Assembly: GCF_010183535.1 (NCBI RefSeq)
Contig: NC_071328.1
Coordinates: 6,882,001 to 6,946,000 of the forward strand
Length of the DNA stretch: 64,000 bases
From: Caenorhabditis remanei
Taxonomy: Eukaryota > Nematoda > Chromadorea > Rhabditida > Rhabditidae
Reading direction: 5' to 3'
Shown here: in pieces, positions 33,467 to 47,400 of the stretch
Position numbering within the stretch: the first letter of the stretch is position 1
How the letters are laid out: each line of letters begins with the position of its first letter
Position numbers and translations under genes: made by a program
Notes under the pieces: model-generated
Database searches by the model: none
Told to the model about the DNA's origin: nothing
The model's input: the letters and a program-made list of their open reading frames with translations, nothing else

Positions 33467-36400
33467 CGCTGGAAATTATTCAGGTTAGGATGGATCGGAA
33501 ATGATTTAAAACAATGGAACGGTGATGCAGATAAATTGATAGTAAGATAGTGTGAATTGGGCGCATTTGATTAATGAAATACACAAAAAAAGAGAGAGAT
33601 TTGTGCTAAATCAGAGATCAAGACACAAAATGAGGAAGGTAAATTAAATAAAGTTGGGACTGTTCCGAAATGAAATCAACCATATCATATCATTCAATTA
33701 CATCTAATTGCTACAAAAAAAGGAAGGATAATTAGAGAAAAGCGTGCAATAAATATTTCTGGTCATGCACGGAACAGAAGAAGGAAAAGAAGGTGTAAAT
33801 GACCTAGGAGAGAGATAAAAGAAGAAAATGAACATGAGATAAAGGAATGGTTAGTCGGAGAAAAAATGATGGGGTTGTAGGAATATCAAAAATCAAACGG
33901 ACACTTTTATGACCAAAAATTGATTAGTTATTTGTCGAAAAAGAAGATATTCGGAAATTTATTATAGAGAAAATTTGTATCACTTTTCAGTTCGTACTGT
34001 AATTTATCAACTAATTTCTTTTGAGTAGTTTGTATCCGATAACTACAGAAGAATACTTTCAGATTTTTACCATGCTCATACTGTACACTGACACGATACA
34101 AATACAACACCCTCTGTATCTTTGATCACGCCTCCAGTTACCTATCATCAAGAAAGTGCAAAACGCCTCTCAAAATCACGTAATTCTGACACATGCAAAA
34201 ACAAAGAAAGTCATGGAAAAAGGTGGCAAACTGTGTGAAAACAAAGCGTGCAGAGGAGGTCCTTGCGGGAAGTTGTTGCAAGTGATTGTTTTGTGTCTCT
34301 ATGCACAGCTTGTTGTATGCTTATTATTTACACATTTCTCTCGACTGCACACCTCTTGAAACGGATTATCCGGGGGGACAGGCAGAGAGCATTATGCATA
34401 CCTCCGATGAAGTGAAAGACAAGTGAAATATTGAAATTCCAATTGAATCGGAACATGAAATGGTTGAAGAGAACTGTACTGTTCAAGTGAAAGTGAAAGA
34501 TAAAAGTTTTGAATTGAGTGATTCGACGAGGAATGAATATTATATATAGAACGAGGGAATAGATGAAGTGACAAAGACTTTCAGAACTGGAAATAATGAC
34601 GATCTTTCATTGTTATGGTTGAGGAAATTGAGGGAAAATTTGAGAGGAATGACTCACGAATTCTCTGATCAGTTGTAAAAAATGGGAGGGTTTTCTCGGA
34701 AAAATAGAATAATGATGTGTTACCAGGACTGTAAAAGTTACAGCAGTAGAAATTACTTTCAAAAATGCAATAATGCTTGAGTGTACCGAAAACGTTTAAC
34801 AACGGATAAAACCAAAACACAAAAGATTTGAACTCGAAAAGCTGAAAACTCCAACCGACTTTTAACATGAAACTGATCCTGTTTACATACATACAAAAAT
34901 CTACGCATTAAAAAAAAGAAAGCGGAAAATGTGGGGAATTTCAACATACAAGATTAAGAATTTAAAGATAAAATCGAGATATTCTCAGATTTCTTTCGTT
35001 TTTGCATTAGAAAAACGGTGAAAAAGATTGAAATCTTTTATGAGAAAAAGAGAAAGGTGCCGCGCCGGATTTTCGACATTTCGGTGAGAAATAAAAGGAG
35101 TTTGAGGTTAGGAAAAAGGATAATAATGGATTTGAGAGGGACAAACAGACACACAGATGGACTTTTGATTAGCAGATTCACCCATATGAACTGTCATTTG
35201 AATGAGCACATGTTCTGAGAAGTGAACAACTTTCAGATTCCAAAAAGATATAAATGTTGTGGCAAAGTGAAAAGACTACTTAAATTTTTTAAAAGTTCAC
35301 CGTTTCCGAACCCTTGGATCAAATTTACACCGATTCTATTTCCTCACAGAACGCCTTCTTCTTCGTCTACTTTTACTTATATTTCCGATTCACTTTCACA
35401 AGTCAGTTACGTCATGTTCGTAGCAGCATCAGGACAAAAAAGATGAGAATAGGAAATGAAAAGTTTTACACCGAACCGCAAACTAACAGGAGAACAAAAA
35501 ACGGGAAGAAGTAAAAAGGGAGAGAAAGTATAAGAAGAAGAAGAAGGCTTATTTTAGGGACGGATCAGTCGCTACACTGGATAGTTCAAACTGGCATTCA
35601 GAAGACTCCGTTGGAGCTCGCGGACTACCAGAAAAAACAGATGGTCAGACATACACAATTTCGATCTTGAACGTCTCCCAATTCTATTTAGTAACTGAAA
35701 TTTATTGCCCACAAGACTATGGGATCGTCTATGGACTATAATAATGGACCAGAAGCAAGAAAACATGACTTCATAATGGTCATTTCGTGTGACCAGACAC
35801 CTGACAATGTGACGTTCATTAAAAACTGAAATGTTCAGATTTTTAAAGAATTGAACAACGATCGAAAACAAGACCAACAAGTTCTGAGGGTCTGGAGGAA
35901 GTCAAATAAAAATAGAAATGAGGTAGATTTGTATGTTTTTGATCTGGTCTTTTGTGTTTTTAAGAATTCAAGAGTTATCTAGTAGACCATCGATGTGTTC
36001 TCATGATTTCAGATCAAGAAGAATTGTCATAATAAGAAAATCTCTGGGTTACCTTATTCAAATGTTACAGATAAAAACCCAGGACAAACAGAGCTACAGA
36101 CAGATTCCGGTGTGAACACGGAAATGTTTCCAGCCACAAAGTTTACTTTTCTCAACCTTCTCTAGCTCCTCCCAAACTTTTTAAAATTCTTAAAACTTGA
36201 CCTCTCGATTTCCATTCTTCTCCATAATAATCCAAATGTCAAAAGGCTTTTCTTAGCCACTTATCTCCACTTTACATCATCATCCTTCTCCTTTTTTCTT
36301 CCGATTATTCTCTCTGTCTCTCATTGATTTTCAACCTTGAAAAAAAGGAATAACATGAAACAAACAAGTGTGAATGAATAGTCATCATGACACATCATCT

Positions 36401-39400
36401 GGAATTTCAATTCAGAAAAGTCGAAGAAAAACTGAGTGAAAATAACAATGAGGAAATGTCAAGGAGGGAAAAGGCTTGAGTTAAAAATGAGTGTTCCTGA
36501 TCTTTTTTGAAATTGAAGACATCTGGACACAGGGACACATAGAATCCATTCAATTATCGAAAGTCAGTAAAACTATATGAAATATTTTCAGAACTTTTAT
36601 AATAAATTCCTATATTTTTGAAATTTGGTAAAAGTATGTGCAAATAGAGGATTGTAAACCTTGAACGATTTAAATACGGTGCCCGAAAACTCTCTAACTC
36701 CAGTCTAACCAGAAACTAATACAACTCAATCAACTCAAGGAACTGCAACTCGGAAATTTCGAAAATAATGGGAAATCTGACATTTTAATTTGATTGGATC
36801 GTCGAATTCTATTCATTTTTATTCGATTCTTTTCAGGTTTTCAAAACAAAAACTCACAATTCCAGATGGTTGTTGGTGTTACTTCTGATGTGAAATTCTT
36901 TGAATCCAAGAAGAAGAAAAAGAATGACCATCAGTATAATAACACTTCATTTCTTATTTCTGGTTCATAATTATAGATTCTCGTATAGTCAGTCTTGCGA
37001 AGAAAACAGTTTCAGCCTCGAGAAAAAGAATAGAGAAAAGAAGAAAGTGTGTCCAGTTTCTCTGGAAGAGTACGGTTTTGAGAAGATGGGGGAATTCTAG
37101 AGAATATAATTATTTGATGGGAATGAAAATTGGAAATTGAAAACAGAATTGAAAAGTTGATTGAGTTTCGAAGGATAGAAAACATATGGATGGAATGAAA
37201 ATTGAAAATCAGAAAACACAAAAATGTCATCTTGACCATTTCAAAACAAAATAAACCTACAAAACTACCAAAAAAACGTCAGAACTGTACTTTCATTCCA
37301 GAAAGTTCGGAAAAGAAGTGAGGAAGTAGTGAAGTTCTCAATGAAATGGATATTATATCAGATATATATGAGAGAAAAAGCATGGGTGTGGTGGGGAAAA
37401 GAGAGATGAGAAAGTGAGAAAAAGGAAGACATTACTCGAAAGTTTTGATGACGATTGTAGAGAAACTGGGGGCTGAAATCAAAACGGATTGATTCGGATT
37501 CTGATTCCGCGTGAACGAATCAAAGGAGACTACACGGAAACTTGTTCGAAACAGAGGAAAATAGAGATCGAGAGAGGAAAAGAGACAAATCTGAAACTGT
37601 TGCGATGTACTCAGTTTTTATTAGCTTACAAAAAGACAAGGAGAAATTATGAGCATGGAAATAGAAAAAAATGTTGATTACGCCAGATATGAAAGATTGA
37701 AAACGAGCATGTTTCCGACGGAGGAGATACTTGAGAGCCCGACAGCCGGCAGACTGGAGCATGAGCGGGAACAGGGTGAGGCATGTTTGATGACAATTAA
37801 TGACCACTGAACAGAGAACATTTGGTTCTAGAATCCTGACCAAAAATTTGTACTTCTTTCTCAAAAAAAAAACAATAGAGATGAGGGTTTATTATTTAAA
37901 ACAACCTCTAGATCTTCTCTGAGTTTGAATATTCTGTAATTTGAAAGCAGAAACGTCTTGAGGAATATGTTTCATGCCAACGAGTTTGCAAATTCATTGA
38001 CCTCAAAAAGGAAACAGAATAGTAAAAGTGAAAACAGGAAAAAAGGGAAATAAGGTCAAAAAAGAGAAGAGATACTGGGATAAGAGAAACATTCCTGTCG
38101 ACTGATTAGTTCATTCCGTTATGAGAAAAATGGTTTCTTTTCTTTTTTTTTTTGTCTGTCAAAAGAGAAGAATTGACGAGAAGAGGACGAAGATTGGATT
38201 GAGTGGAATTCCATGAACTTCATGTTTTTTGTTCGAGTGGAATGCAATTTGTTACTATTCAAAACTTCAAAACTTCAGTTGAGTATTGGACATTTCAGCA
38301 CTTCTTTTGAGGGGAAAATAAACAAAGAAGTAACATAAATAGACATGTAAAAATAGAATACAGTCAAAAAATGGTCGTGTTGATCTGGGGAGCAGGCATA
38401 GGTGAAAAGTTGTTAGAGAAATGGATTCATTGATGAGAAAACTTTATTACTGCCTTCTGAATAAGATTACAAACTTAGTTTCACAGAAATTGAAACTAGC
38501 CGTTATTTTGATTTTGGAATAGTTTATTAGGCATTGCCCAGTGACTAAACTGGCACAAATTGATTTGAAAAACAGTCGAATTTATCAATAGTCAGTCCAA
38601 ACTAGACAAAAAACAGTGAATCCTTGCCAAATAGTGTTGCAACCAGAAAACTTGCGCAAAGAAACAATCAAATCAAACAATTCTTACACCCAGCCACGTA
38701 ACCTCTGGTCTCTCTTTTCTTCTGATCTACCTACTTTAATTTTGTATCAAAATGTTTGAAGAGATAGAGACAAAACAAACTAATAGAACGAGGAAAAACA
38801 AACGAGATAAAGTAGGTGAGACTGAATTCCATCCAGGAAGAAATCAGGAAAAGAGAAGTGTCATGATGAGAAGATGAGAATATCCGAATTCATTCCATAT
38901 GTGATCATCTTTATTATTAGTTAGTACGGTAGAGAGGAAGAAGGCGCCGAACTGGTTGTTTTCAGTGACCACAGGAAGAAATGGATAAGAGAAAGAGGGG
39001 GGATTCAGAAGATGTTCATTTCCTCCCGTGTGCCATTCGAAGACAAATGCATTAGGTCTATGTCCCTTTAATCATCTCTCAACATTCTTCCGTTTTCTTC
39101 TGATTCTGAAGTCACTAAGCTAAGATTCTTCTTCAAATCGAAATTGACAGAAACAGATTGAGGAACACTGAAGAAAAGACAAAAAAGGTGAATCAGAAGA
39201 AGGCTTGGAACAGAAGAACAGACAGAAGGACTGGTTTAGATGGTTACACATATAGATGAAAGTTCGTGTCATCGGGGGAAAAGACTATGTCTAAGCTTCT
39301 TTTTCTTGATGATAACAACACCTGTACAAGAAGAGTGACTAATGGTTTCATAAACGACCGTAACGTACGTTTGAGGGTCAAATATATAGAAATTGAAGTT

Positions 39401-41400
39401 TGTGGGAAGAATGGCAAACTATTATCAGCAACACCCAGAAAGGTATTATGTTTCCAAATGTTGGCAGTTCATAACAACTTTCTGTAATCCTAACGTTCTG
39501 AATATTACGATAACAACTTGTCTGTGTATTCAAACTACAAGTAGGATCCAACAATTTTATCAATAACGAGCAAAATATTCGGCATGCTTGTTAATTTCAG
39601 ACAGGATTAGAGTCCAGCAGACCGACTTGATGTTCTAGTTAGACTATGTTGTTTTAAATTTTCTAAATGTATGCTTGGATCTTTACGAGGGAATCAGCAA
39701 CTACGTCTTCAATTTTTTTTACAATTGTTTAAAACCCAACTGGTGAGGTTCAAGCATTTACTTTCTAATAACTATTTATCTTCTTCAAAAGTGTTTCATT
39801 TTGATATTTACCGACAGTTTCACTGATAACACTGAAAAGCAAGAGTTCGTCCAATCATATTATTAATTATTGGTTCTTCAGATCTTCTTCCCATAATGCT
39901 TTTCTCCATGTAGCATATGCATATATGTGCTAACAAATACTAAAATGACGACTCCAATACATATGTAAATTCGTGGGAAGAAAAAAAAAAGTTGCCAACC
40001 ACCACGAGAATAGAAAACCGTGTTAGTATCAAGTGAGATAAACCGAAAATCATAGAAAAAGTCAGCAGTTTTCAATTTTATTTTCACTTTCATTATCTTT
40101 CTCTCGAGGTTTTCTGTTTTTGTTTCAATTAACCGTTTAATGTGAGAAAATGTCCTTGTACAGTTCATCTGAAGTTTCATTCTTCACATATTTGGAGGCA
40201 GGTTCAAACATCTGTGACTGAAATTCGAGAACGTGGATCTCTTCTATGTGCTAGACAACAGTTCCTTAAGTTTCTCTCGGAGATTCCCGAAAGAGTTTCA
40301 AAATATTCAGTTTTTGCTCAATGTTTCTTTGGAGTTATTAGAGCTTTTCAGTCACTTATCTACAAAGTAAACTGCTCGAAAAATGAAGGCATCGTTGTAG
40401 CCTTCTTCATCACTCAACCTAGAGAACAGTCTGAATTCTGAAATTTGTCTCCAAGTGTACCAATCCAAACATTTTCATGTGTTATGTGTTGTTTGAGTAT
40501 ATGTATATGTGTTTACCGATTGAAACGTGTGTATTACTATATAATACAGAACAAATAGAAAATGACCAAAACGAGGTGCGGAGAGGGGGTTGCGAAGCGA
40601 ACGGCTTTTCGGGTTGAGACACTTTCAAATTTCATTTCGAATTTTCATTCTCGAGAGTTTGATTTAGTTTAGGAAGGAGACAACTGGATTCCAAGGTTTT
40701 GTAAGTGTTGGGAACATTTCCGAAGACTTGATTATCATAACCCTTTCTTGAGTTTTAGGCCCATAACACTATCAAATTACACTTCATTCCAATTTACTCG
40801 AATCAACGATCGAAGTATCATGCCCTTCTCGGCCAGAGTACAACTAATCTGAAAGTAAGATTCCACAAAATTTTTCCTGCATGTTATGTACTTTTTATAA
40901 TTAGTCCATCCGCCCTCCCTTCTTTTGATCAATCTACACAAATTATTGTTTTTTGGCCTCTTACTTGAACTTCGAATGAAGAAAAATTGTCCTCAAAACA
41001 CAATGTCCTAAAAATGGGATTGAATGGAAAAAAGGAGGTGTAATTAGGTTCGGTTCACTGAATTTCTACCACTTTTCTTCAGGTCCAAAAGGAGTTTATT
41101 TTGAGATTTCTTTGTGAGTTCAAAAAAACAAATTTGTTCGTTCCTGAAAGATTTTCTAGGCACAGATGGTTTAATAATAGTATTAAGCTTACACATTTTT
41201 CATGAGTTGTTGACATACGGCTGTCAGATATAAATAGGAGACAATCATCTTCCAATAACTACAGAAAGAACGATAGTCGTTGATTCTTGAAGTATTACAA
41301 TTTTGAATGATTGACTTAACATTTTTTGAAATACTCAATATCCGATTCCCTCTAATGATGCGGAGTTCAAAAATACTAGAGGACCTCTCTCGGTTCCTTC
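33467..41400 (-). promoter_or_regulatory. Gene-poor, plus-strand purine-rich tract upstream of the SEA gene
   Basis: About 8 kb without a convincing gene. The plus strand is conspicuously rich in A and G (for example around 37381-37440, 38751-38880 and 38961-39190), that is, U/C-rich when read from the minus strand, as expected of an outron or first intron of the minus-strand SEA-domain gene. Several short stretches with acceptor, open frame and donor (35559-35741, 37625-37775, 39287-39364, all +) are reported as findings. No tRNA, transposon ends or tandem array was recognised. Confidence 0.4.
37625..37775 (+). other. Candidate unassigned coding exon
   Basis: A TTTTTATTAG acceptor ends at 37624, followed by a frame open for 50 codons (from ATG 37649: MSMEIEKNVDYARYERLK, later FPTEEILESPTAGRLEHER) and a GTGAGG donor at 37776. 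Its composition is far more protein-like than the surrounding AT-rich DNA. It ends in phase 1, which matches the third exon of the MARCH-type gene (49950), 12 kb downstream on the same strand, but no link can be shown. Confidence 0.25.
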
Positions 41401-44400
41401 CTGTAATAAACATCTCAACAAATCCTTCCGATATTCGTTTGTGCAACTGGTGACCTGGTGACCCTTCTGTTGCCAGACGCCCACTTCCTGCTGATCCAAA
41501 ATACTCCGTCTGGTCACAACCTCTCTTCTCTTATCCGAGTACTTTAAACTGTTCCTCTTCCAATTCATCCTGTTGTTTTCTTCTGCGCATCTTCTTACTC
41601 TTTCCCTTCCCTTTCCTTTATTTTTTCCCTGTAACCGGATACTTTCTGAAGAATCTCTCATTTCCGATGAGCAGTTATCGAGGAAAGGAGAAAAGAAAAA
41701 AGAACTAAATCAGAACAAACGATGCAAATTTTCCCTCGTTTTTTTATTTGTATCGAATCAATTTTTATCGAGTTATTAAAAGTGTTTGCAAGTTTTTTTG
41801 GAACGCTTTTTCTTTTGCAAACCTCTTGATTCCCAACATTTATTTAAAAGTTTGAAAAAATTTAGGAAGTGAATTTCAATTTTTCGGCGATGTTTTAGAT
41901 TTCTAGATAACCTTTTTTAAAATGTTTTTCTTTGTTCCTAAATTAAATTAACTGGTACTGACCTGAATGGTGTAAATTTCAATGTCATCAGTTGTTCTTC
42001 ACCTCTTTTTGTCTACACTTCACCCATCAATCAGCAATAGAATCCCCTCAGTATACATAGAATAAAAAACGAGATGTTGTTACCGTCTCTCACTAAAAAC
42101 AGTCCAACAGTTTCTGCGCAACAGCTGACTGATTTTCACCGTTTTTTCTCTGCGTCTCTTCATCTTCCACACTGTCTCGTCTTCCATTTCATTAATATTT
42201 TAATCTATACATGGTCTTCATTTAATGTTTCTGGCTTTCTTCAAAATGGGCACCCAATCTAACGGAGAAGATGTCAAAATTGAGGGCGGAGCTTAGATTT
42301 GGAATATGAAATGAGTGAAGAGAGTGACGGATGGCATAAGGAGAATAATGCTCATTTCTTGATGTGATCTATCAGTTGTGACCATCTCTTTTACTTTTGA
42401 ATATTGACCTTACAAAGATGAATGACTTTAGTTATGGAAGAATGGGAAACAATGGAACTATGCTCTGGCCCGCTTGCAAAAAACTTCAGATGAAATAACT
42501 TTTTTGCTGTTTTTTTGGGTTTCTCAAAATCAAAATGTTGGACATTTTTGACCCTTGGCTATCAAAAATGTCTCCTATTGAATTTCGTGAATAGCTGACT
42601 GAAACTAGTGTCTTCCCAAAATTAGTATTCTGCTTTCATTCTCTCATTTCAAATTTTTCTTTTGTCTTCAGACATGAACAAAAGTGCAGGTATTATTGAG
42701 ACCAACGGGATACATTATGAATAGATACATCCCCTTAACGTATTCAGAATTTTGACGTCCATTGCGAAAAATTTTTCGTTTGCACTTCTAGGAAACAATA
42801 GTGCAAATCTATTGTATTCTATGTACGAAATAATATTTTTTGAACTTTTTCGATTTTCCATCAATCAGGTTGTTTCTTTTTATTTATTGCCTTTATCTGA
42901 AAAATCTGTCAGAATTTCTGTGCATCGGAATACTTTAGCTTCGCGTGTCAATCCCGTCTTCTCACTGTTTCTATATTATAATTTTCTTGTCACTTCTTTC
43001 TCTTTTTTTGCACATCTTCATGTCCTTCTCATCATATGGGGGTCACCATCCGGTCGCCCTCCTCTCCACTTCTGTCTCTTATTATTAAGTGCATATGTGT
43101 GTGTTTATTAAACTAATTATCTGTGCTATCCTATATCCGACTACTTCTTTATTTCCACACTTCTCTGCCGTCTTTTTTGTGAGTAGTTCTCAGAATCTGG
43201 GAACTCGGTTAGCTGGAAACGGAAAGTCACTTCCGGGAACTCCCTAAAGTTTAGAAGCCCATATTAACCCAATCTCTCTCAAAAGTTACTGTACTTTTCT
43301 TACGTGGATAACCACAAGAATTTGTATAGCTTCCGGATAATAAGAGGGAGTGTCCGCACAGTTTCCCAGACCATTTCTTCTCACTTTCTCTCTTTGCTTC
43401 CGATAGTTCAACACTTCAAAACTTCCATTCGTCCTCATAAAACTATATATAATTGGTTGTGTTGGCATCATAAACGGTCAACCGATCGAATGGAAACTTC
43501 TATTTCTGTTCAGTGATAAATATAGTTTATCAGTTGCTCTTTATCACTTTGTTGCCGTCTTTCCCGCCCTTTTCAATACAATTTATTCAGAGAGCAGAAC
43601 ACTTTCTCTCTTCCGTCACAGCTTCTAATTAGATTTCAATGGCTCACACACTTGATTGCTCTTCTCCATCTTTCTTTCCGTCTTCTTCTTGTTAAGAACT
43701 AACGATTTAGCCGGAAAGGGAGAGAGAGATCTCTCCGTTCCGATATTACATTTTTATGTTAATTCAAGTCTCGAGAATTTAATATAGTTTCTGCTATCGG
43801 GTCAGATTAAGATTTATGATTACCGAGGGTTTCTGAAAACTGAGAAGCTCTAGCACAGGTAAAGATGGAGATCTTTTTTGTAAGGACTGTCAGGAAATTA
43901 TCTTTTGTAGAGTTTCAAGACGGGTAGCATTTTCCAAAATTGTTTTTCAGTGTTGTACTCGGAATAGAATGTTTCCCGAGAAAAAAGACAGAACATAACA
44001 CAAATTCACTCGTTAGTCTCTTTCTGTTCTCTACACTTTTAAACGAGTTCCGGTGGAAATTCAGAAAGAGACACGCGAATTCTCTGCAACTTTTCTTTCA
44101 ATTTCGAACACTTTTCGAGAGGGCGGCTGTTCCTAAATACCTCCTTTCACTACTCTTCCGAACCCTCATTTTGAGAAAATTCATTGAAAAGAGACACATT
44201 GTTCAATAGTTTTCATGAACTTCTTCATGAAAAGAACATGATTTTTCTCTTCTTTTCTTTCTTATGAATTATTTTTTTTTGTTTTTCAATTTGAGAACAC
44301 TCTTGATATTTCTAAACTATCTGTTCGTCTGAACTCTTGAACTTCAATACATCGAGTACTTGAAATCAGAATGAGCAAGAGTTCCACTCTCCCGTTGAGA

Positions 44401-47400
44401 TATAATTTCCGATTGCGTGCTCTTGATGATGTCGGTCGGTTGGAATCGGTCAAAAGAGGAAAGATTGGGAAATGAAACAGAAATGGAAATGAGCAAAACG
44501 AGGGGAGAGACCAATTTAATTTATTGAATTGAAACGGACGACGGGTGGTCTTTGTGTTTCCGTTTTATCTGTTCTCGTGCGGTAATTATGGAAATTTGTG
44601 CACATTTTCATTCCTCGATTTTAGAAATATTTTCCTGTCTTCTTGATCTGAAAAGCCTTCCAGTCAAAAGTCAAATGTCACATGGTTTTCTTCTTTTAAT
44701 CCTTCTATTCTCTCAATTTTCTAACAATTCACTACAATTAAACACATGTGTGACAATGTTTCACCCAATGGAGTCATGAACATATGAGAGTATTGAAAAG
44801 GAAAGTGCAAATGTGTACACAAGAAAGAGCAGCAGCTGTTCCTGTTCCTTCAGCAATTTTATGACATGTCACATCGTCTTCCGATTGTATAAGGAATCGA
44901 GGAGGAGGAGGGTGTTACACTTCAATTAGCCATGACCATGTAGACAATTGTTGGTCATTTTCACATTTTGGGTCAGAGCTCGGAGCAATTCATGATTTTA
45001 TCCCACACAGTCGGTATGAGTTCTTCTTGAAAAAGGAGGCATTCATTTTTGGAATATTCTTTGCAAAACTCCCAACTTTTTTTCCATTTTTTCACATAAA
45101 TCATGTGAAATTATACCCATTCTCTCACTCGATTCTGCAGAATTCAAATACTCGAGATTTTTATATAAAACTCAGTTTTTCTTTTTTGTTGTTTTTTAGC
45201 TTTCATATTTTTATAAACAAACGAAAACTTTCGTCAGTCAAGTTTTTCATCTAGATCTTGAACTAGAAATTGAGTTTATGCATACTTTTAGGATAAAGTA
45301 CCATTATTTCAACTAAAAGTACAGTACTTTCATCAATAACGAAGTGGAAGAATTCACTCTATTCTTTGAGTGAAGGAAAACGCTTTTTGCTATTTTTTTG
45401 TGACAAGGAATATGTATGTGTAAGTCAATTGAGACTGATAGTGAGAATTCTATCTCAGGTTTCCCAATTTTTCAGTAAGCGGTTTCCCAATATTATATTG
45501 ACCGTGAAACCAAACGTTTATAGTAGTACCGTTCCTGACACTAACAGCATCAAAAGTTGTGTCACTTCTAGGACTTGAAACTATCGCAACATCTACCATC
45601 CTCCCGATTACGTATCCATGTGTGAGGGGTGTTCCTTCTTTCTCTTTACCACTTTTCGGTTGCCTACACTTCAATTATCCATGTTCAGCAGTGTGGCCGT
45701 TCCCCTTAAACTAAACGCATTGTCCCTTTCTCTCTCTATATTCCATTCGCTTCGTTTCCCGAGCAGTAATGAACGAAAGAAGAAGAAGAATGCAGCCAAC
45801 TACTACCAACTACTACGACCCGTTCTTTTTCATTTATGGCTTCTTTTCCGTATTTTTATTACTTGTTTTTGAAAGGGGAGGGCCAAAAAGTGAACAAAGA
45901 AAGGCAGAATATAGAAGGATTCGCTTCGGGCTGAAAATCGGATCTCTATGGTCCCAACTCGTCGATTTCAATCCCAGCGCATATCCGACGTGTTTGAAAT
46001 GAGAATAGCAGATCGAGTTTTGATGCAATCTGAAACTTCCCCCAAAAACATGACATCTCTCTTCGGAAATTCCAAACTTTTTCATTTATCTCGATTCTTC
46101 TCGTAGTTCTCCATGACTACAACACCAAAACTTCTATCATATTCGTTCCTCTTCCTCTTCTTTTTCTTACAATTCTTCCCTCTTCTACTTCTCCCTTTTC
46201 ACACTCGTTTTTGGTATTCTTTTGTCCTCGTTCTCAATTCGGTTGGTTTGGAGACCCCTTTTCAGGGAACTGCTCCCCACATTTTCCTTTTTCTTTCCCC
46301 CTTCTTCCTCTTCCAAAGTTCTCTTTTTTCTCCTTTTTGTGGGTGCTCGTTTTCCTAATGAACTCGTTCTTTGGGTTTAAATCGACTAGTTTTGATCATA
46401 TTGACTCAAAAAAGCGAAGTCTAACAAGAATAGAAAATAGAATTCGATTTGCAGAAAAAAAGTAGAGAATCTGAAATTTAAGGGCATCAGTTCTATTCTA
46501 GGTCTTGTGGACATCTGAAGGCGTTCTGATGGGAAGGAGGACTCAGAACACAAATAATAATTTGTGGGTTTCTAGTTTTTGCTTATTCCTTTTTCTGTTA
46601 ATTCTCACTCAAATACCATTAAAATTTGGCCAATAGAAAACCGAAAACCTATTCTCTAACTTCTAGCAATAGTAAAATAACTAGCCCAATTCCAATCAAA
46701 GCTTCTTCTTCTTTTCTCAACAACTTCTTTTACATAATTTTCACCCAAAAACTAATCTACGTATAATATATTCCTCGCTCTTAAAGTTCCTCCGAAAACT
46801 TGTTGCCATTATGTACGGTCTGTTGAGTTTGTTGTTGTGAATGGAGAACAATAATTCGCGCATTAGAGGAAGCTACTAAGCCTTCAGCTAACAAAAGAGA
46901 GACCCGTTACGTATTTTGTTGTGGTTTTTATCAATTTTTCACCAAAATTTTGTCTCTCAAAATTTGGAAACATGACAGAAGTCAAACTCTTTTTCTCTTT
47001 TTAATAGACACCTTGAGGTGTTTTTCTTATACTCTCATTGTAATTTTCTCTTATCTCCCTGCTATCTCTCTATCCATCATCTGAATACTCCTTCACGTCG
47101 CAAACAAAGCAACAACAATAAGGAACTCCTTTCCTCTTTTTCCTTTTCTTTTTCTCAGTGTCCCTCCTCATCTTGATTTTCGGATTTCTAGTCAATGCAC
47201 CTTTAAAGATGAATTCCCACACTAAAAGTGACACCTCCACTTGAATAAGTAGGAACCTCTTTGAGTGAGTTTAAGGAGGAGCACTTTCTTCTCGGCGTCT
47301 CTCACTCTCTCTCTTATTCAATTTACACGTATTCATGTTCCTGTTCATTTTCTTTCTTTCACTCTCTCGTTTCTGATATATTCTCTCTCCGGAGGATAAG

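Noticed and set aside
35919..35940. TGAGGTAG followed by ATTTGTATGTTTT, resembling a let-7 family mature sequence.
   Set aside because: No complementary arm lies within about 70 nt on either side, so no miRNA precursor hairpin can form; an 8-nt match alone is expected by chance.
36924..37100. A 58-residue plus frame starting MTISIITLHFLFLVHNYRFS, and an overlapping acceptor-preceded frame from 36867.
   Set aside because: The first has a stop after a charged tail without supporting splice sites, the second closes after 35 codons with no good donor; both are in AT-rich DNA.
39878..40441. Overlapping ORFs on opposite strands (100 residues minus, 99 residues plus), the minus one with a hydrophobic stretch.
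   Set aside because: Neither has acceptor or donor context, and the hydrophobic part arises from poly-T.
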